From the NCBI GenBank assembly GCA_000169995.1, contig AAZW01000049.1, positions 1 to 37,526 of the forward strand: a DNA stretch of 37,526 nucleotides, given 5' to 3'. Each line of letters starts with the position of its first letter. Position 1 is the stretch's first letter. Source of the stretch: Vibrionales bacterium SWAT-3 (GTDB taxonomy: Bacteria > Pseudomonadota > Gammaproteobacteria > Enterobacterales > Vibrionaceae). Shown here piece by piece: positions 8,101 through 17,597 of the stretch. The position numbers were made by a program, and so were the translations under genes. The notes below the pieces were generated by a model that worked only from the letters and a program-made list of their open reading frames with translations, was not told the origin of the DNA and made no database searches.

Positions 8101-10602
8101 CGGTTCAACTGTCGTTTGGTTTTAGTGGTTGCAACATGGTTAGCAGGGTCATCAGGCCAAGGGTGTTTTGGGTAACGACCTTTCATCTCTTTTTGCACTT
8201 CTTTGTACGCGCCAGCCCAAAAGCCAGCTAAATCCTGAGTAATTTGTAATGGGCGCTGTGCTGGAGAAAGCAACTCAAGCACAACCTTTTTACGCCCTAG
8301 GGCTATCAATGGTGAGTCTTGTTCACCAAAGACCTCTTGCATTCGAACCGAGATCACGGGTTCAGATTGATACTGGTATCGGATCGTTTTTTTACTGCCT
8401 GTCGGCATCACATAATGTGTTGGCAGCCACTGGTCAATCTCTTGATTCAGAGGCCAACCGAGATACGCCGACAGTGCCTGCTCAATCGAAACGTTTGCCA
8501 GCCCTTTCGCAGATTTAACGCCGTTCAAATACGGCGATAACCAAGTATCAAGATGTTCTACTAGGCTCGCGTCATCCATCGCAGGCCAGTCATGTTCTGG
8601 CATCCAAAGCTGAGCGCAACGTACGCGTTCAACAAGTTGCTTCGCCGCTGGCGTCCAATGTAAACGGTCCAGTCCACATCGAGCGATGTAATTCAACAGC
8701 GCTTGGTTAATCTGACTTGCGTCCGGCTCAGGTAAAGTCTTAGTGCTGATAACCAGCTTACCCAAAGCAACTCGCTGCTCGGCAACTAATTTGCCACGTT
8801 TTTCATCCCAGTCGGCATAATCTGAACAAACAAAAAGCTTAGGAAACGCGTCTTCTAACTGTGCAATATCAACGGGGGTCGCTAAGAAGATCTGACTAGC
8901 ACGCCCGGTGCTACGCATCAAATCAATCACCACGATATAATCATTGTTTGCCAATGGATCATCATCACGCACCTCTGCACCGTGACCGTTCGCTAACAGA
9001 AAAGCATTACTATTGGCACTTCTTGCTTGAGCAATTCGGTCTGGGAATGCAAAACAAAGCACCAATGGTAGCAATGATTCGTCAAGTTGTGACAAATCTA
9101 AGTGATGATTCAGTTTGCTAGCGAGGTTTTTCGCTCGCTGCATCACAACGCCATTTTTCGTGTGCTTTCTCTGCTTTAGCCTATGTAGCGAATGCTGAAA
9201 ATCCGTGACATTGCGCTCTGGCTCTTCCAATAAAGCGGCAGCAACAATAGCAACATTCAACATTCAACATGGCTTGGCTGCCCTGCTGCGCTTTGATCAG
9301 CATACTGGCGATACGTGGCTCAAGGCCTAATCGTTGAGCCTGTTTACCTAGCGCCGTAAATTGGCCATTGCTGTCTAATAGCTCAAGGCTTTGCAGCAAT
9401 TGCTTGGCTTGTTCCACTGAAGCTTTTGGCGGAATGTCTAGCCATTGCAACTCGTCTGCATTAGCAGCGCCCCACTGCGTCAGTTCAGCGACCAGCGAAG
9501 AGAGATCCGAATGGAGAATTTCAGGCTCAGGTACAGCAGGTTGCTGCATTAGCTGCGTTTCGCTGTACAAGCGAACACACAGACCTTCTTCAATTCGCCC
9601 TGCACGGCCAGCTCTCTGTTCAGCGGAAGACTGCGAGATTTTCACTTGCTCAAGCTTGGTGATGCCGGTTTTCAAATCAAACTTAGCGACTCTTTCAAGC
9701 CCTGAGTCCACCACTAATCGAATACCTTCGATAGTCAAAGAGGTTTCAGCGATATTGGTGGCCAATACCACTTTGCGGCGCCCTTTCTCCGATGGTGCAA
9801 TCGCCTTCTGCTGCTGAGAAAAATTAAGCTGCCCATATAGAGGACACACATCAATGTCACTGGCTAAGTTCTCTAATTGAGCTTCTACCTGCTTTATTGC
9901 AGACACTCCTGGTAGGAACGCCAATAGTGACCCCGACTCCTTCTCCATCAGACAACGAATCACGTTAGCCATTTTAGGCGCCAAGTAATCATTAGTACCC
10001 AGAGGCTGGTAACGGAATTCAACCGGAAAGGTGCGACCTTGCGACTCAACATACTTAGCCTCTGGCAACAATGATTGCAGAGCTTGTTGATCTAAGGTGG
10101 CCGACATCACTATCACTTTTAGATCGTCACGTAGCGCTTCTTGGATCTCCAAGCTAAACGCCAATGCCGTATCCGCATGAATACTGCGCTCATGGAATTC
10201 ATCGAAGATCACCATCTCGACCCCGGTGAGTTCTGGGTCGGTTTGGATCATCCTGATCATGATCCCTTCGGTAACGATCTCTAAGCGAGTTGCACTGCTG
10301 GTTTTAGATTCACCACGAACTCTAAAACCAATGCTCTCCCCGACCTTTTCACCTAACTGGCTAGCTAAATATGTCGCGATGTTTCTTGCCGCCAATCGCC
10401 TAGGTTCAAGCATGATAATTTTGCCTTGAACGGCTTTGGTCTTAACTAACTGTAAAGGGAAGAATGTTGACTTACCCGCACCGGGAGCCGCTTTAAGAAT
10501 TAGTTGAGTGTGTGTTTCTACGCCAGCGAGCAGATCTGGCATCACAGCTTCTATGGGCAGTTGTGGCAATGGGAGAACCTTGTGGTGTAATGTTGGCAAC
10601 AT
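8097..10602 (-). pseudogene. hrpB: ATP-dependent helicase HrpB, split by a 7-bp tandem duplication
   Basis: HrpB is a DEAH-box helicase of uncertain cellular role. The N-terminal frame (9181-10602, 473 residues) holds the whole helicase core: Walker A GAGKST, DEFH box, SAT motif, and the C-terminal motif QRAGRAGR. It then runs into a nonsense tail rich in cysteine. The second frame (8097-9263) carries the HrpB C-terminal domain, ending with the family motif KEMKGRYPKHPWPDDPAN. At 9251-9270 the unit CAACATT occurs 2.9 times; removing one unit restores a single frame of about 832 residues, reading SQAMLNVAIVAAALLEEP across the join. E. coli HrpB has 809. The second piece has its own ATG near the repeat and could perhaps be made separately by reinitiation. 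It is divergent from sfsA with only 34 bp between. Confidence 0.92.
9251..9270. repeat. 7-bp tandem repeat (CAACATT, 2.9 copies) causing the hrpB frameshift
   Basis: CAACATT, CAACATT and CAACAT follow one another inside hrpB. One copy fewer gives an uninterrupted HrpB frame, so the extra unit is best explained by slipped-strand duplication. The change is +7 bases, equal to +1 in frame. Confidence 0.9.
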
Positions 10603-10636
10603 TGTACATAAAAACCTACCCGTCTAAATAAGTAAT

Positions 10637-11362
10637 ATGCAGTTCAATCCACCATTAGAGTCAGCGACTCTTATCAAACGCTACAAACGCTTCCTCACTG
10701 ACATCAAACTTCCCGACGGCAGCGAGCGTACTATTCACTGTGCCAACACTGGAGCGATGACAGGATGCGCGACTCCAGGTAACACTGTGTGGTATTCAAC
10801 CTCCGATAATGCAAAAAGAAAGTACCCAAACAGCTGGGAGATCTCAGAAACGGACAAAGGTCACCGGATTTGTGTAAATACTGCGCGAGCAAACCAGCTA
10901 GCAGTGGAAGCAATTGAAAATAAGACTATAGTTGAACTCTTAGGTTATAACGCGTTACGAACCGAAGTGAAGTATGGTAGCGAGAATAGTCGAATTGACA
11001 TTCTGCTTGAAGATAACGAAAAGCCGCCTTGCTATATCGAAGTAAAAAGCGTCACCTTACTCGATGAACGAGAGACCTCAACTGAGGGGCAAGGTTTTTT
11101 CCCTGATGCGGTGACAACCAGAGGCCAAAAACATCTGCGTGAACTCACAGAAATGGTCGAATCTGGAAATAGAGCCGTACTTTTATTCACTGTTTTACAT
11201 TCAGGTATTGAAAAAGTGTCTGCGGCACACCATATAGACGCCAAATATTCGTTATTACTAAAACAAGCACAAGACGCTGGAGTTGAAGTGCTTTGCTACA
11301 AAGCAGAGCTCAGCAGTACTCAAATACAACTAAAACAATCTGTTGAATTTATCAATAACTGA
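10637..11362 (+). CDS. sfsA: SfsA family protein (predicted nuclease fold)
   Basis: The 241-residue protein aligns end to end with E. coli SfsA (234 residues), including the block ANTGAMTGCATPG, WYSTSDN, and TRGQKHLREL. SfsA was named for stimulating sugar fermentation and binds DNA non-specifically. The segment RIDILLEDN followed by CYIEVKSV has the D...ExK pattern of PD-(D/E)xK nucleases, which is a family inference and not a demonstrated activity here. A short insertion (ERETSTEG) before GFFPDAV accounts for the extra length. No good Shine-Dalgarno precedes the ATG, and only 34 bp separate it from the hrpB start, so the two promoters must overlap. The next gene is dksA, as in E. coli. Confidence 0.93.
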   Translation: MQFNPPLESATLIKRYKRFLTDIKLPDGSERTIHCANTGAMTGCATPGNTVWYSTSDNAKRKYPNSWEISETDKGHRICVNTARANQLAVEAIENKTIVELLGYNALRTEVKYGSENSRIDILLEDNEKPPCYIEVKSVTLLDERETSTEGQGFFPDAVTTRGQKHLRELTEMVESGNRAVLLFTVLHSGIEKVSAAHHIDAKYSLLLKQAQDAGVEVLCYKAELSSTQIQLKQSVEFINN

Positions 11363-11497
11363 ACAAAGATGTTGAACAAATCACATTGATTGCAAGTTTG
11401 AATAAGAGTATTTGCCACCATTCGTTCTTTCTGCTTTAGATACCCGCCTTAAAATTAGCTGCTTTGCAGTTGACTAGGTGTAAATAGGAGATGCTGT

Positions 11498-11944
11498 ATG
11501 CCAGAATCTAAGAAAAAAGCGCTAGGCATCCTAGCCATCGCAGGTGTTGAACCGTACCAAGAAAAGCCAGGTGAAGAATACATGTCACCTGAGCAAACGG
11601 AACATTTTACAAAAATTTTAGCAGCTTGGCGCAACCAGCTCAGGGAAGAAGTTGATCGTACTGTGCACCACATGCAGGACGAAGCAGCGAATTTCCCAGA
11701 CCCAGTTGACCGTGCTTCTCAAGAAGAAGAATTCAGCCTAGAGCTACGTAACCGTGACCGTGAGCGTCGTCTAATCAAGAAAATTGAGAAGACACTAGAC
11801 AAGATCGAAGAAGATGATTTCGGCTTCTGTGATTCTTGCGGTATCGAGATTGGCATTCGTCGCCTTGAAGCTCGTCCAACTGCTGACCTTTGTATTGACT
11901 GTAAAACACTTGCAGAGATCAAAGAGAAACAAATGCAAGGTTAA
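11498..11944 (+). CDS. dksA: RNA polymerase-binding transcription factor DksA
   Basis: DksA binds in the secondary channel of RNA polymerase and works with ppGpp in the stringent response, lowering rRNA transcription and raising amino-acid promoters. The 148-residue protein has the long coiled coil (about 33-108) with the tip residues DPVDRAS (D71, A73) that are needed for activity, and a four-cysteine zinc finger (C111, C114, C132, C135) followed by a short helix. The length agrees with E. coli (151). A TAGGAG ribosome site lies 7 bases before the ATG. The gap 11363-11497 after sfsA should hold its promoter; I see no terminator there. A strong terminator follows. Confidence 0.97.
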   Translation: MPESKKKALGILAIAGVEPYQEKPGEEYMSPEQTEHFTKILAAWRNQLREEVDRTVHHMQDEAANFPDPVDRASQEEEFSLELRNRDRERRLIKKIEKTLDKIEEDDFGFCDSCGIEIGIRRLEARPTADLCIDCKTLAEIKEKQMQG

Positions 11945-11961
11945 TACTTGCGGATGTAAAG

Positions 11962-11989
11962 AAAGGGAGCTTTGGCTCCCTTTTTTGTT
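11962..11989 (+). terminator. intrinsic terminator after dksA
   Basis: A GGGAGC stem with loop TTTG pairs with GCTCCC, extended by A-T pairs, and is followed by six T. It stands between dksA and gluQ. The dksA-gluQ pair with a terminator in between is known from enterobacteria, where read-through limits gluQ expression; that the same holds here is inference. Confidence 0.92.
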
Positions 11990-12134
11990 TGCTACCTAAG
12001 CGAGATACCTTAGATAGCAATGAGCAGTGATAAAACGAATGATAAACAGCAACAGTACTCACTGCATACAATAAACACATTAAACGTCTTAAGAATCGGC
12101 TACTTCGGTATCCTCTGGATTAGGTTGTTCACAT

Positions 12135-13010
12135 ATGAATTATATCGGGCGCTTTGCACCATCACCGTCAGGTCCTCTTCATTTTGGCTCACTGGTTGCT
12201 GCTCTTGGCAGCTACTTCCAAGCAAAATCTCATCAGGGACAATGGTTGGTCCGTATGGAAGACCTGGATCCACCAAGAGAGATGGCTGGCGCTGCAGACC
12301 TGATTCTTAAGACGCTTGAGGCTTACCACCTATTTTGGGATGGCAAAGTCGTTTATCAGAGCCAACGTCACGACCTGTACCAAGCGCAAATTGATCAATG
12401 GGTGGCTGACAACCAAGCCTACTACTGCCAATGCACGCGCAAACAGATAAAAGCCTTAGGTGGTTTCTATAATGGCCATTGTCGACAGACTGGGTTAATT
12501 GATAATGGCGAGCAAGCTGTGCGTTTATGTATGGATTTCCCTGTCGAGTCATTCGACGATGTTCGCCATGGCACCATTCAAATCCCTAAGGCACTGGCAG
12601 AAGAAGATTTCATCATCAAACGCCGCGATGGCTTGTTTGCTTATAACTTGGCCGTGGTACTTGATGATATCGAACAAGGCGTAACGGAAGTGGTGAGAGG
12701 CGCTGATCTCATCGAACCTACAGGCCGCCAAATCAGTCTATATAAGACACTGAAACAAAATACAGTGAGCTACTTGCACTTGCCGTTAGCGACCGACGCG
12801 TCTGGCAATAAACTATCAAAGCAGAACCACGCCACCGCTATTGACCTCGATAACCCAAAACCAACACTGCTCAATGCCATGCAGTTTTTGGGTTTTGAGG
12901 TTCCTAAAGCCGTTTGTGAAGCTTCAATCGATGAAATATTGGCATGGGGCTGCCAGCAATGGAACGTTGCTCAATTACCTGATAGTTTACAAAAACAACA
13001 CTGCAATTAG
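12135..13010 (+). CDS. gluQ: Glutamyl-queuosine tRNA(Asp) synthetase
   Basis: GluQRS activates glutamate and attaches it to the queuosine base at the wobble position of tRNA(Asp), not to the acceptor end. The 291-residue protein resembles only the catalytic half of glutamyl-tRNA synthetase and lacks an anticodon-binding domain, as expected. It has the class I signature SGPLHFGS (residues about 10-17), MEDLDPPR, a zinc site (YYCQCTRK ... GHCR), and the KMSKS-like KLSKQNH. The start gives MNYIGRFAPSPSG, matching the family N-terminus. It is 190 bp downstream of dksA in the same direction, with a terminator between them. The 183-bp gap to pcnB (13011-13193) has no gene. Confidence 0.96.
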   Translation: MNYIGRFAPSPSGPLHFGSLVAALGSYFQAKSHQGQWLVRMEDLDPPREMAGAADLILKTLEAYHLFWDGKVVYQSQRHDLYQAQIDQWVADNQAYYCQCTRKQIKALGGFYNGHCRQTGLIDNGEQAVRLCMDFPVESFDDVRHGTIQIPKALAEEDFIIKRRDGLFAYNLAVVLDDIEQGVTEVVRGADLIEPTGRQISLYKTLKQNTVSYLHLPLATDASGNKLSKQNHATAIDLDNPKPTLLNAMQFLGFEVPKAVCEASIDEILAWGCQQWNVAQLPDSLQKQHCN

Positions 13011-13193
13011 CTCAAAACTAACGGCAAATAGTACAAACGACACACAAAAATGCCATAACCAACCACTGTGGTTAAGCAGACGATGTTCTCAAATGGCTCG
13101 CGCTAAGCTATTATTAGCCGCAATTAAACTCTGCACTACCACTTTGGACTAAGAGAAAAACAAAGTTGGCGATACCTACTTTGTTCTAAACTA

Positions 13194-14549
13194 ATGAATA
13201 CAAACGACAATACCCCAAGCGAACAACGCGGATTCCACGAACTAGCACTGAATATTTATACTCGCCAAGAGCACAATATTTCACGTAAGCAGATCAGCGA
13301 TAACGCACTAAAAGTACTATATCGCCTGAATGGTGCGGGTTTTGACGCATTTTTAGTCGGTGGTGGTGTCCGTGATATCTTACTTGGCTCTCAACCAAAA
13401 GATTTCGATATTGCGACCAACGCTACACCAGAGCAGATCAAGAACCTTTTCAGAAACTGCCGCCTAATCGGCCGTCGTTTCCGCTTGGCGCACATCATGT
13501 TTGGTCGTGACATCATTGAGGTGGCAACTTTCCGAGGTCACCATCAAGAGCCATCTAAAAACGTATCTGCACAATCGAAAGAAGGCATGCTATTACGCGA
13601 CAACGTGTACGGCAGTGTTGATGAAGATGCAGAGCGTCGCGATTTCACGATCAATGCGATGTACTATAACATTGCAGACTACAGCATCCACGATTACGCA
13701 GGTGGTGTAGAAGATTTAGAAGATAAGCTTATCCGTCTAATTGGTGACCCAGAGACACGCTACCGTGAAGACCCTGTGCGCATGCTGCGTGCAATGCGTT
13801 TCTCGGCGAAGCTGGATTTCGACATTGAAGAAGACACCGCCGACCCAATTGAAGGCTTGGCGCACCTTCTAAAAGACATCCCCGCAGCACGTCTTTACGA
13901 AGAATCTCTAAAACTGCTTCAATCAGGCTACGGTTTAGAAACCTACCACCTGATGCGTGAATACAACCTATTCCAGCAGATGTTCCCTGCGGTAGCTGAA
14001 TACTTCACTGAAGATTACGACTCACCGACTGAGCAAATGCTTGATTTGGTACTCGACTCTACCGACCTTCGTATCGAAGATGGTAAACGAGTAAACCCGG
14101 CATTCATGTTTGCTGCGATTCTTTGGTACCCAATGAACAAGCTGGCAGACAAGCTTGTTGCCGAGCAAGGCATGGCGCATTACGACGCGATCATGGAAGC
14201 AAGTAACATCATTCTTGATCAGCAAGTAAAATCCATTGCTATCCCTCGTCGCCACACAGCAACCATTCGCGAAGTTTGGCAACTGCAGCTGCGACTACCT
14301 CGCCGCAACGGTAAACGTGCCGTTCGCCTAATGGAGCTCAACAAGTTCCGCGCTGGCTACGACTTCTTAGAGATGCGTGGTGAGATTGAAGGTGGCGAGA
14401 CAAAAGAATTAGCAAAATGGTGGGAGCGCTATCAGACAGCTGGTCGTAACATGCGTCAAGCAATGGCTAACGACGTAGCGGCACCATCAAAGTCAGGTCA
14501 TCGTCGCCGTAAGACTTACCGAAACAAAAAGAGTAAGCAAGCCGAATGA
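13194..14549 (+). CDS. pcnB: Poly(A) polymerase I
   Basis: PcnB adds 3' poly(A) tails to RNA, which marks transcripts for decay and also controls ColE1-type plasmid copy number through RNA I. The 451-residue protein has the nucleotidyltransferase motif GGGVRDILLG followed by the catalytic DFDIATN, then RRDFTINAM, and the RNA-binding region; the tail is very basic (HRRRKTYRNKK). The ATG chosen has no clear Shine-Dalgarno, and the frame stays open upstream to 13128 without a better ATG. E. coli pcnB uses a weak non-AUG start that keeps levels low, so a non-standard start is possible here too. The stop overlaps the folK start by ATGA, so the two are coupled. Confidence 0.95.
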   Translation: MNTNDNTPSEQRGFHELALNIYTRQEHNISRKQISDNALKVLYRLNGAGFDAFLVGGGVRDILLGSQPKDFDIATNATPEQIKNLFRNCRLIGRRFRLAHIMFGRDIIEVATFRGHHQEPSKNVSAQSKEGMLLRDNVYGSVDEDAERRDFTINAMYYNIADYSIHDYAGGVEDLEDKLIRLIGDPETRYREDPVRMLRAMRFSAKLDFDIEEDTADPIEGLAHLLKDIPAARLYEESLKLLQSGYGLETYHLMREYNLFQQMFPAVAEYFTEDYDSPTEQMLDLVLDSTDLRIEDGKRVNPAFMFAAILWYPMNKLADKLVAEQGMAHYDAIMEASNIILDQQVKSIAIPRRHTATIREVWQLQLRLPRRNGKRAVRLMELNKFRAGYDFLEMRGEIEGGETKELAKWWERYQTAGRNMRQAMANDVAAPSKSGHRRRKTYRNKKSKQAE

Positions 14550-15031
14550 TAACTGCTTATATTGCGGTCGGCAGCAACCTTGCCGACCCAGTTAGCCAAG
14601 CAAATTTGGCTATCGAAACGCTAAAAAGCCTACCGCGATCAACGTTTATTGCGACTTCTCAGCTATATAGTAGCACTCCAATGGGGCCGCAAAATCAACC
14701 GGACTACATCAATGCGGTAGTCGCTATCAAGACCGAATTAACGCCTATTGAACTGCTTGATTGCACTCAAAAAATCGAGTTAGAGCAAGGGCGTGTCCGT
14801 AAAGACGAACGCTGGGGACCAAGAACCTTGGATCTCGACATCGTGTTGTACGGCAATGAGGTGATCGATTCAGAGCGCTTAACCGTTCCTCATTATGGAA
14901 TGAAAGAACGAGAGTTTGTACTCTACCCGCTTGCTGAAATCGCACCAAGTTTACAACTCCCTGATGGGACTGAGCTGACAGAACTACTGAAAATTGTAGA
15001 TAAAAACGGGCTCAATGTTTGGCAGCAATAG
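14546..15031 (+). CDS. folK: 2-amino-4-hydroxy-6-hydroxymethyldihydropteridine pyrophosphokinase (HPPK)
   Basis: FolK transfers pyrophosphate from ATP to hydroxymethyl-dihydropterin, the step before dihydropteroate synthase in folate synthesis. The 161-residue protein shows IAVGSNL at the start, SSTPMGPQNQPDYINAV, and the family signature RWGPRTLDLDIVLYG, whose aspartates bind the two magnesium ions. Length is normal (E. coli 159). It overlaps pcnB by four bases and is followed 22 bp later by panB, so pcnB-folK-panB-panC is probably one transcript. Confidence 0.97.
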   Translation: MITAYIAVGSNLADPVSQANLAIETLKSLPRSTFIATSQLYSSTPMGPQNQPDYINAVVAIKTELTPIELLDCTQKIELEQGRVRKDERWGPRTLDLDIVLYGNEVIDSERLTVPHYGMKEREFVLYPLAEIAPSLQLPDGTELTELLKIVDKNGLNVWQQ

Positions 15032-15053
15032 CCAAGCGCATTAAGGAAAACCA

Positions 15054-15848
15054 ATGAAAAAAGTAACCATTAACGACCTAATCAAGTGTAAACGTGAAGG
15101 CCGTAAATTCGCGACGTCAACAGCTTACGATGCGAGCTTTGCTCAACTATTCGAAAGCCAAGAGATGCCTGTTCTGCTTGTCGGTGATTCACTAGGTATG
15201 GTTCTACAAGGCCATAACGACACGTTACCAGTAAGCGTAGAAGATATTGCCTACCACACTCGCTCTGTGCGTGCTGGTAGCCCTAACTGTCTTCTTATGG
15301 CTGATATGCCTTTCATGAGCTACGCAACTCCAGAGCAAGCTTGTGAGAGCGCAGCTACCTTGATGCGTGCTGGCGCGAACATGGTCAAAATCGAAGGCGG
15401 AAGCTGGTTGGTTGATACTGTGAAGATGCTAACAGAACGCGCAGTACCAGTATGTGCACACTTAGGCTTAACGCCACAATCTGTGAACATCTTTGGTGGT
15501 TACAAGGTTCAAGGTCGCGATGACGACCAAGCGGATAAAATGGTTGCTGACGCACTAGCACTGCAAAACGCAGGTGCTCAAATCGTTCTACTTGAATGTG
15601 TACCAGCTTCATTGGCAAAACGAATTACAGAAGCTTGTCACGTGCCAGTTATTGGTATTGGTGCAGGTAATGTTACGGACGGTCAGATCTTGGTTATGCA
15701 TGACATGTTCGGTATTTCTGCGAACTACATGCCGAAGTTCTCTAAGAATTTCCTAGCAGAAACAGGTGACATGCGCAAAGCAGTAGCTCTATACAAAGAA
15801 GAAGTAGAGAGCGCACGCTTCCCTGATGATGCTCATACAATCGCTTAG
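15054..15848 (+). CDS. panB: 3-methyl-2-oxobutanoate hydroxymethyltransferase
   Basis: PanB makes ketopantoate from 2-oxoisovalerate using methylene-tetrahydrofolate, the first committed step of pantothenate and coenzyme A synthesis. The 264-residue protein has the usual TIM-barrel motifs: TAYDASFA, VGDSLGMVLQGH with the metal-binding aspartate, ADMPFMSY, KIEGG, and the late GIGAGNVTDGQ. The length equals E. coli PanB. AAGGA lies 7 bases before the ATG. panC follows after 8 bp, the standard pairing. The panD gene is not next to them. Confidence 0.98.
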   Translation: MKKVTINDLIKCKREGRKFATSTAYDASFAQLFESQEMPVLLVGDSLGMVLQGHNDTLPVSVEDIAYHTRSVRAGSPNCLLMADMPFMSYATPEQACESAATLMRAGANMVKIEGGSWLVDTVKMLTERAVPVCAHLGLTPQSVNIFGGYKVQGRDDDQADKMVADALALQNAGAQIVLLECVPASLAKRITEACHVPVIGIGAGNVTDGQILVMHDMFGISANYMPKFSKNFLAETGDMRKAVALYKEEVESARFPDDAHTIA

Positions 15849-15856
15849 GAGTAAGT

Positions 15857-16747
15857 ATGCAAACTTTTGCTGAAATAGCGGCTCTTCGTGAGCAGATTAA
15901 ACAGTTTAAGCGTGATGGACGTACGGTTGCTTTTGTTCCGACTATGGGAAACCTGCATGAAGGCCACCTTACTCTAGTAAAGAAGGCTCGTGAACTAGCA
16001 GACATCGTCGTGGTAAGCATCTTTGTTAACCCGATGCAGTTTGATCGTGCCGATGACCTGAACAACTACCCTCGCACGTTAGAAGCGGATCTAAGCAAAC
16101 TAACGGGCGAAGGCGTTGAACTGGTATTTACACCGACACCAGAAGTGATGTACCCAGATGGCCTAGACAAACAGACGTTTGTTGAAGTACCAGGGTTATC
16201 TCACATGTTGGAAGGTGCGTCTCGTCCAGGTCATTTCCGTGGCGTAGCGACGATTGTCACTAAGCTGTTTAACATCGTTCAGCCAGATTTTGCATGCTTC
16301 GGCGAGAAAGACTTCCAGCAACTTGCTGTCATTCGCCAAATGACAACTGACTTAGCGTTAGACATTGAAATTGTAGGCGTTGCAACGGTTCGTGAAATGG
16401 ACGGTTTAGCAATGAGCTCTCGAAATAGCAATCTGACTATTGATGAGCGCCAACGTGCACCTGTTCTAGCACGCACTATGCGTTGGATCAGCAGCGCAAT
16501 TCGCGGTGGACGTGATGACTACGCATCTGTGATTGAAGATGCGACAGATCAGCTTCGTGCAGCAGATCTACAGCCAGATGAAATCTTCATCTGTGATGCT
16601 AAGACTCTGCAAGCCATCACGTCAGAATCCACTCAAGCTGTGATTCTTATGTCGGCTTTCCTAGGTAAGACGCGTCTTATCGACAACCAAGTTCTCGACT
16701 TGGTAACGGAAACCAAAGAAGAAGTGAAAGAAGAAACTGCTGAGTAA
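15857..16747 (+). CDS. panC: Pantothenate synthetase (pantoate-beta-alanine ligase)
   Basis: PanC joins pantoate and beta-alanine with ATP to give pantothenate. The 296-residue protein has the HIGH-like MGNLHEGHL (residues about 31-39), FVNPMQF, the FGEKDFQQL motif and the KMSKS-like stretch MSSRNSNL. An acidic C-terminal tail (ETKEEVKEETAE) is a little longer than in E. coli (283 residues). The GGAG ribosome site is 6 bases from the ATG and overlaps the panB stop region, so expression is coupled. A bidirectional terminator follows, ending the plus-strand block that starts with pcnB. Confidence 0.98.
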   Translation: MQTFAEIAALREQIKQFKRDGRTVAFVPTMGNLHEGHLTLVKKARELADIVVVSIFVNPMQFDRADDLNNYPRTLEADLSKLTGEGVELVFTPTPEVMYPDGLDKQTFVEVPGLSHMLEGASRPGHFRGVATIVTKLFNIVQPDFACFGEKDFQQLAVIRQMTTDLALDIEIVGVATVREMDGLAMSSRNSNLTIDERQRAPVLARTMRWISSAIRGGRDDYASVIEDATDQLRAADLQPDEIFICDAKTLQAITSESTQAVILMSAFLGKTRLIDNQVLDLVTETKEEVKEETAE

Positions 16748-16773
16748 CGTGCTGTTTCTCAAATAAAAAAGAC

Positions 16774-16804
16774 AAAAAAGGTCGATGTAATATCGACCTT
16801 TTTC
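16774..16804. terminator. bidirectional terminator between panC and yadH
   Basis: AAAAAAGGTCGAT, loop GTAAT, then ATCGACCTTTTT. A-run and T-run flank the stem on both sides, so it can stop panC (plus) and yadH (minus) transcription. Confidence 0.93.
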
Positions 16805-16831
16805 TTTGTCTGCGATTTAGGGACGTCGGAG

Positions 16832-17596
16832 TTAGCTGCGTAAGCCAATACCCTTAGTCACTAGGTAATGTGCAATGCCATACAGTACAACGATAAACAC
16901 ACCTAGTACGCCAAACGACGTCACAATACCCACATCAGACACACCCAAGAAACCATATCTAAACGCATTCACCATGTAGACAATCGGGTTCAACTTCGAC
17001 ACACCCTGCCAAAACTCAGGCAGCAGGCTAATCGAGTAGAATACACCACCAAGATAAGTAAGTGGCGTCAGAATGAAGGTTGGAATAATTGAGATATCAT
17101 CAAACGTACGTGCAAATACCGCGTTGATAAGACCACCTAACGCAAATACCACCGACGTAAGGAAAACGGTCGCAATAATCACGCCCCAGTGATCAACCTG
17201 AAGGTCAACGAAGAACAGAGAAACAAAGGTCACGATAGTACCGACCAATAGGCCACGCACCACACCACCCATCACGAAACCAGCAATGATCACGTAGTTT
17301 GGCACCGGTGCAACCAGCAGTTCTTCAATGTTCTTTTGGAATTTAGCACTAAAGAACGATGAAGCCACATTCGAGTACGAGTTAGTGATTACCGACATCA
17401 TGATCAGACCCGGCACAATGTACTCCATGTAACTAAAGCCATTCATTTACGATCGCGCACCAATCAGGTACGAAGATGATGAAATAGAGCGTCATAGTAA
17501 TGCAGGTGGAACCAACGTTTGCACCCAGATACGAGTAAAACGGTTGATCTCTTTGGTCAGCAAGCTGCGAAAAGCGGTCCAATATAGGCTGTACAT
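16832..17596 (-). pseudogene. yadH: ABC-2 type transporter permease YadH, frame broken near the N-terminus (probably sequence error)
   Basis: The open frame from 17446 encodes 204 residues matching E. coli YadH from residue about 52 (GFSYMEYIVPGLIMMSV) to the final RGRGLRS-like KGIGLRS. The missing N-terminus is present upstream: ATG at 17596 gives MYSLYWTAFRSLLTKEINRF and TRIWVQTLVPPA, then a stop. Between 17445 and 17501 six single bases are lost relative to the expected sequence, each shortening a run of 2-4 equal bases. Restoring them yields exactly 256 residues, the E. coli length, reading TMTLYFIIFGNLIGARIG through the gap. The protein has six membrane segments. The ATG follows the yadG stop by one base (TAATATG). 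Substrate is unknown. Confidence 0.9.
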
Positions 17597-17597
17597 A

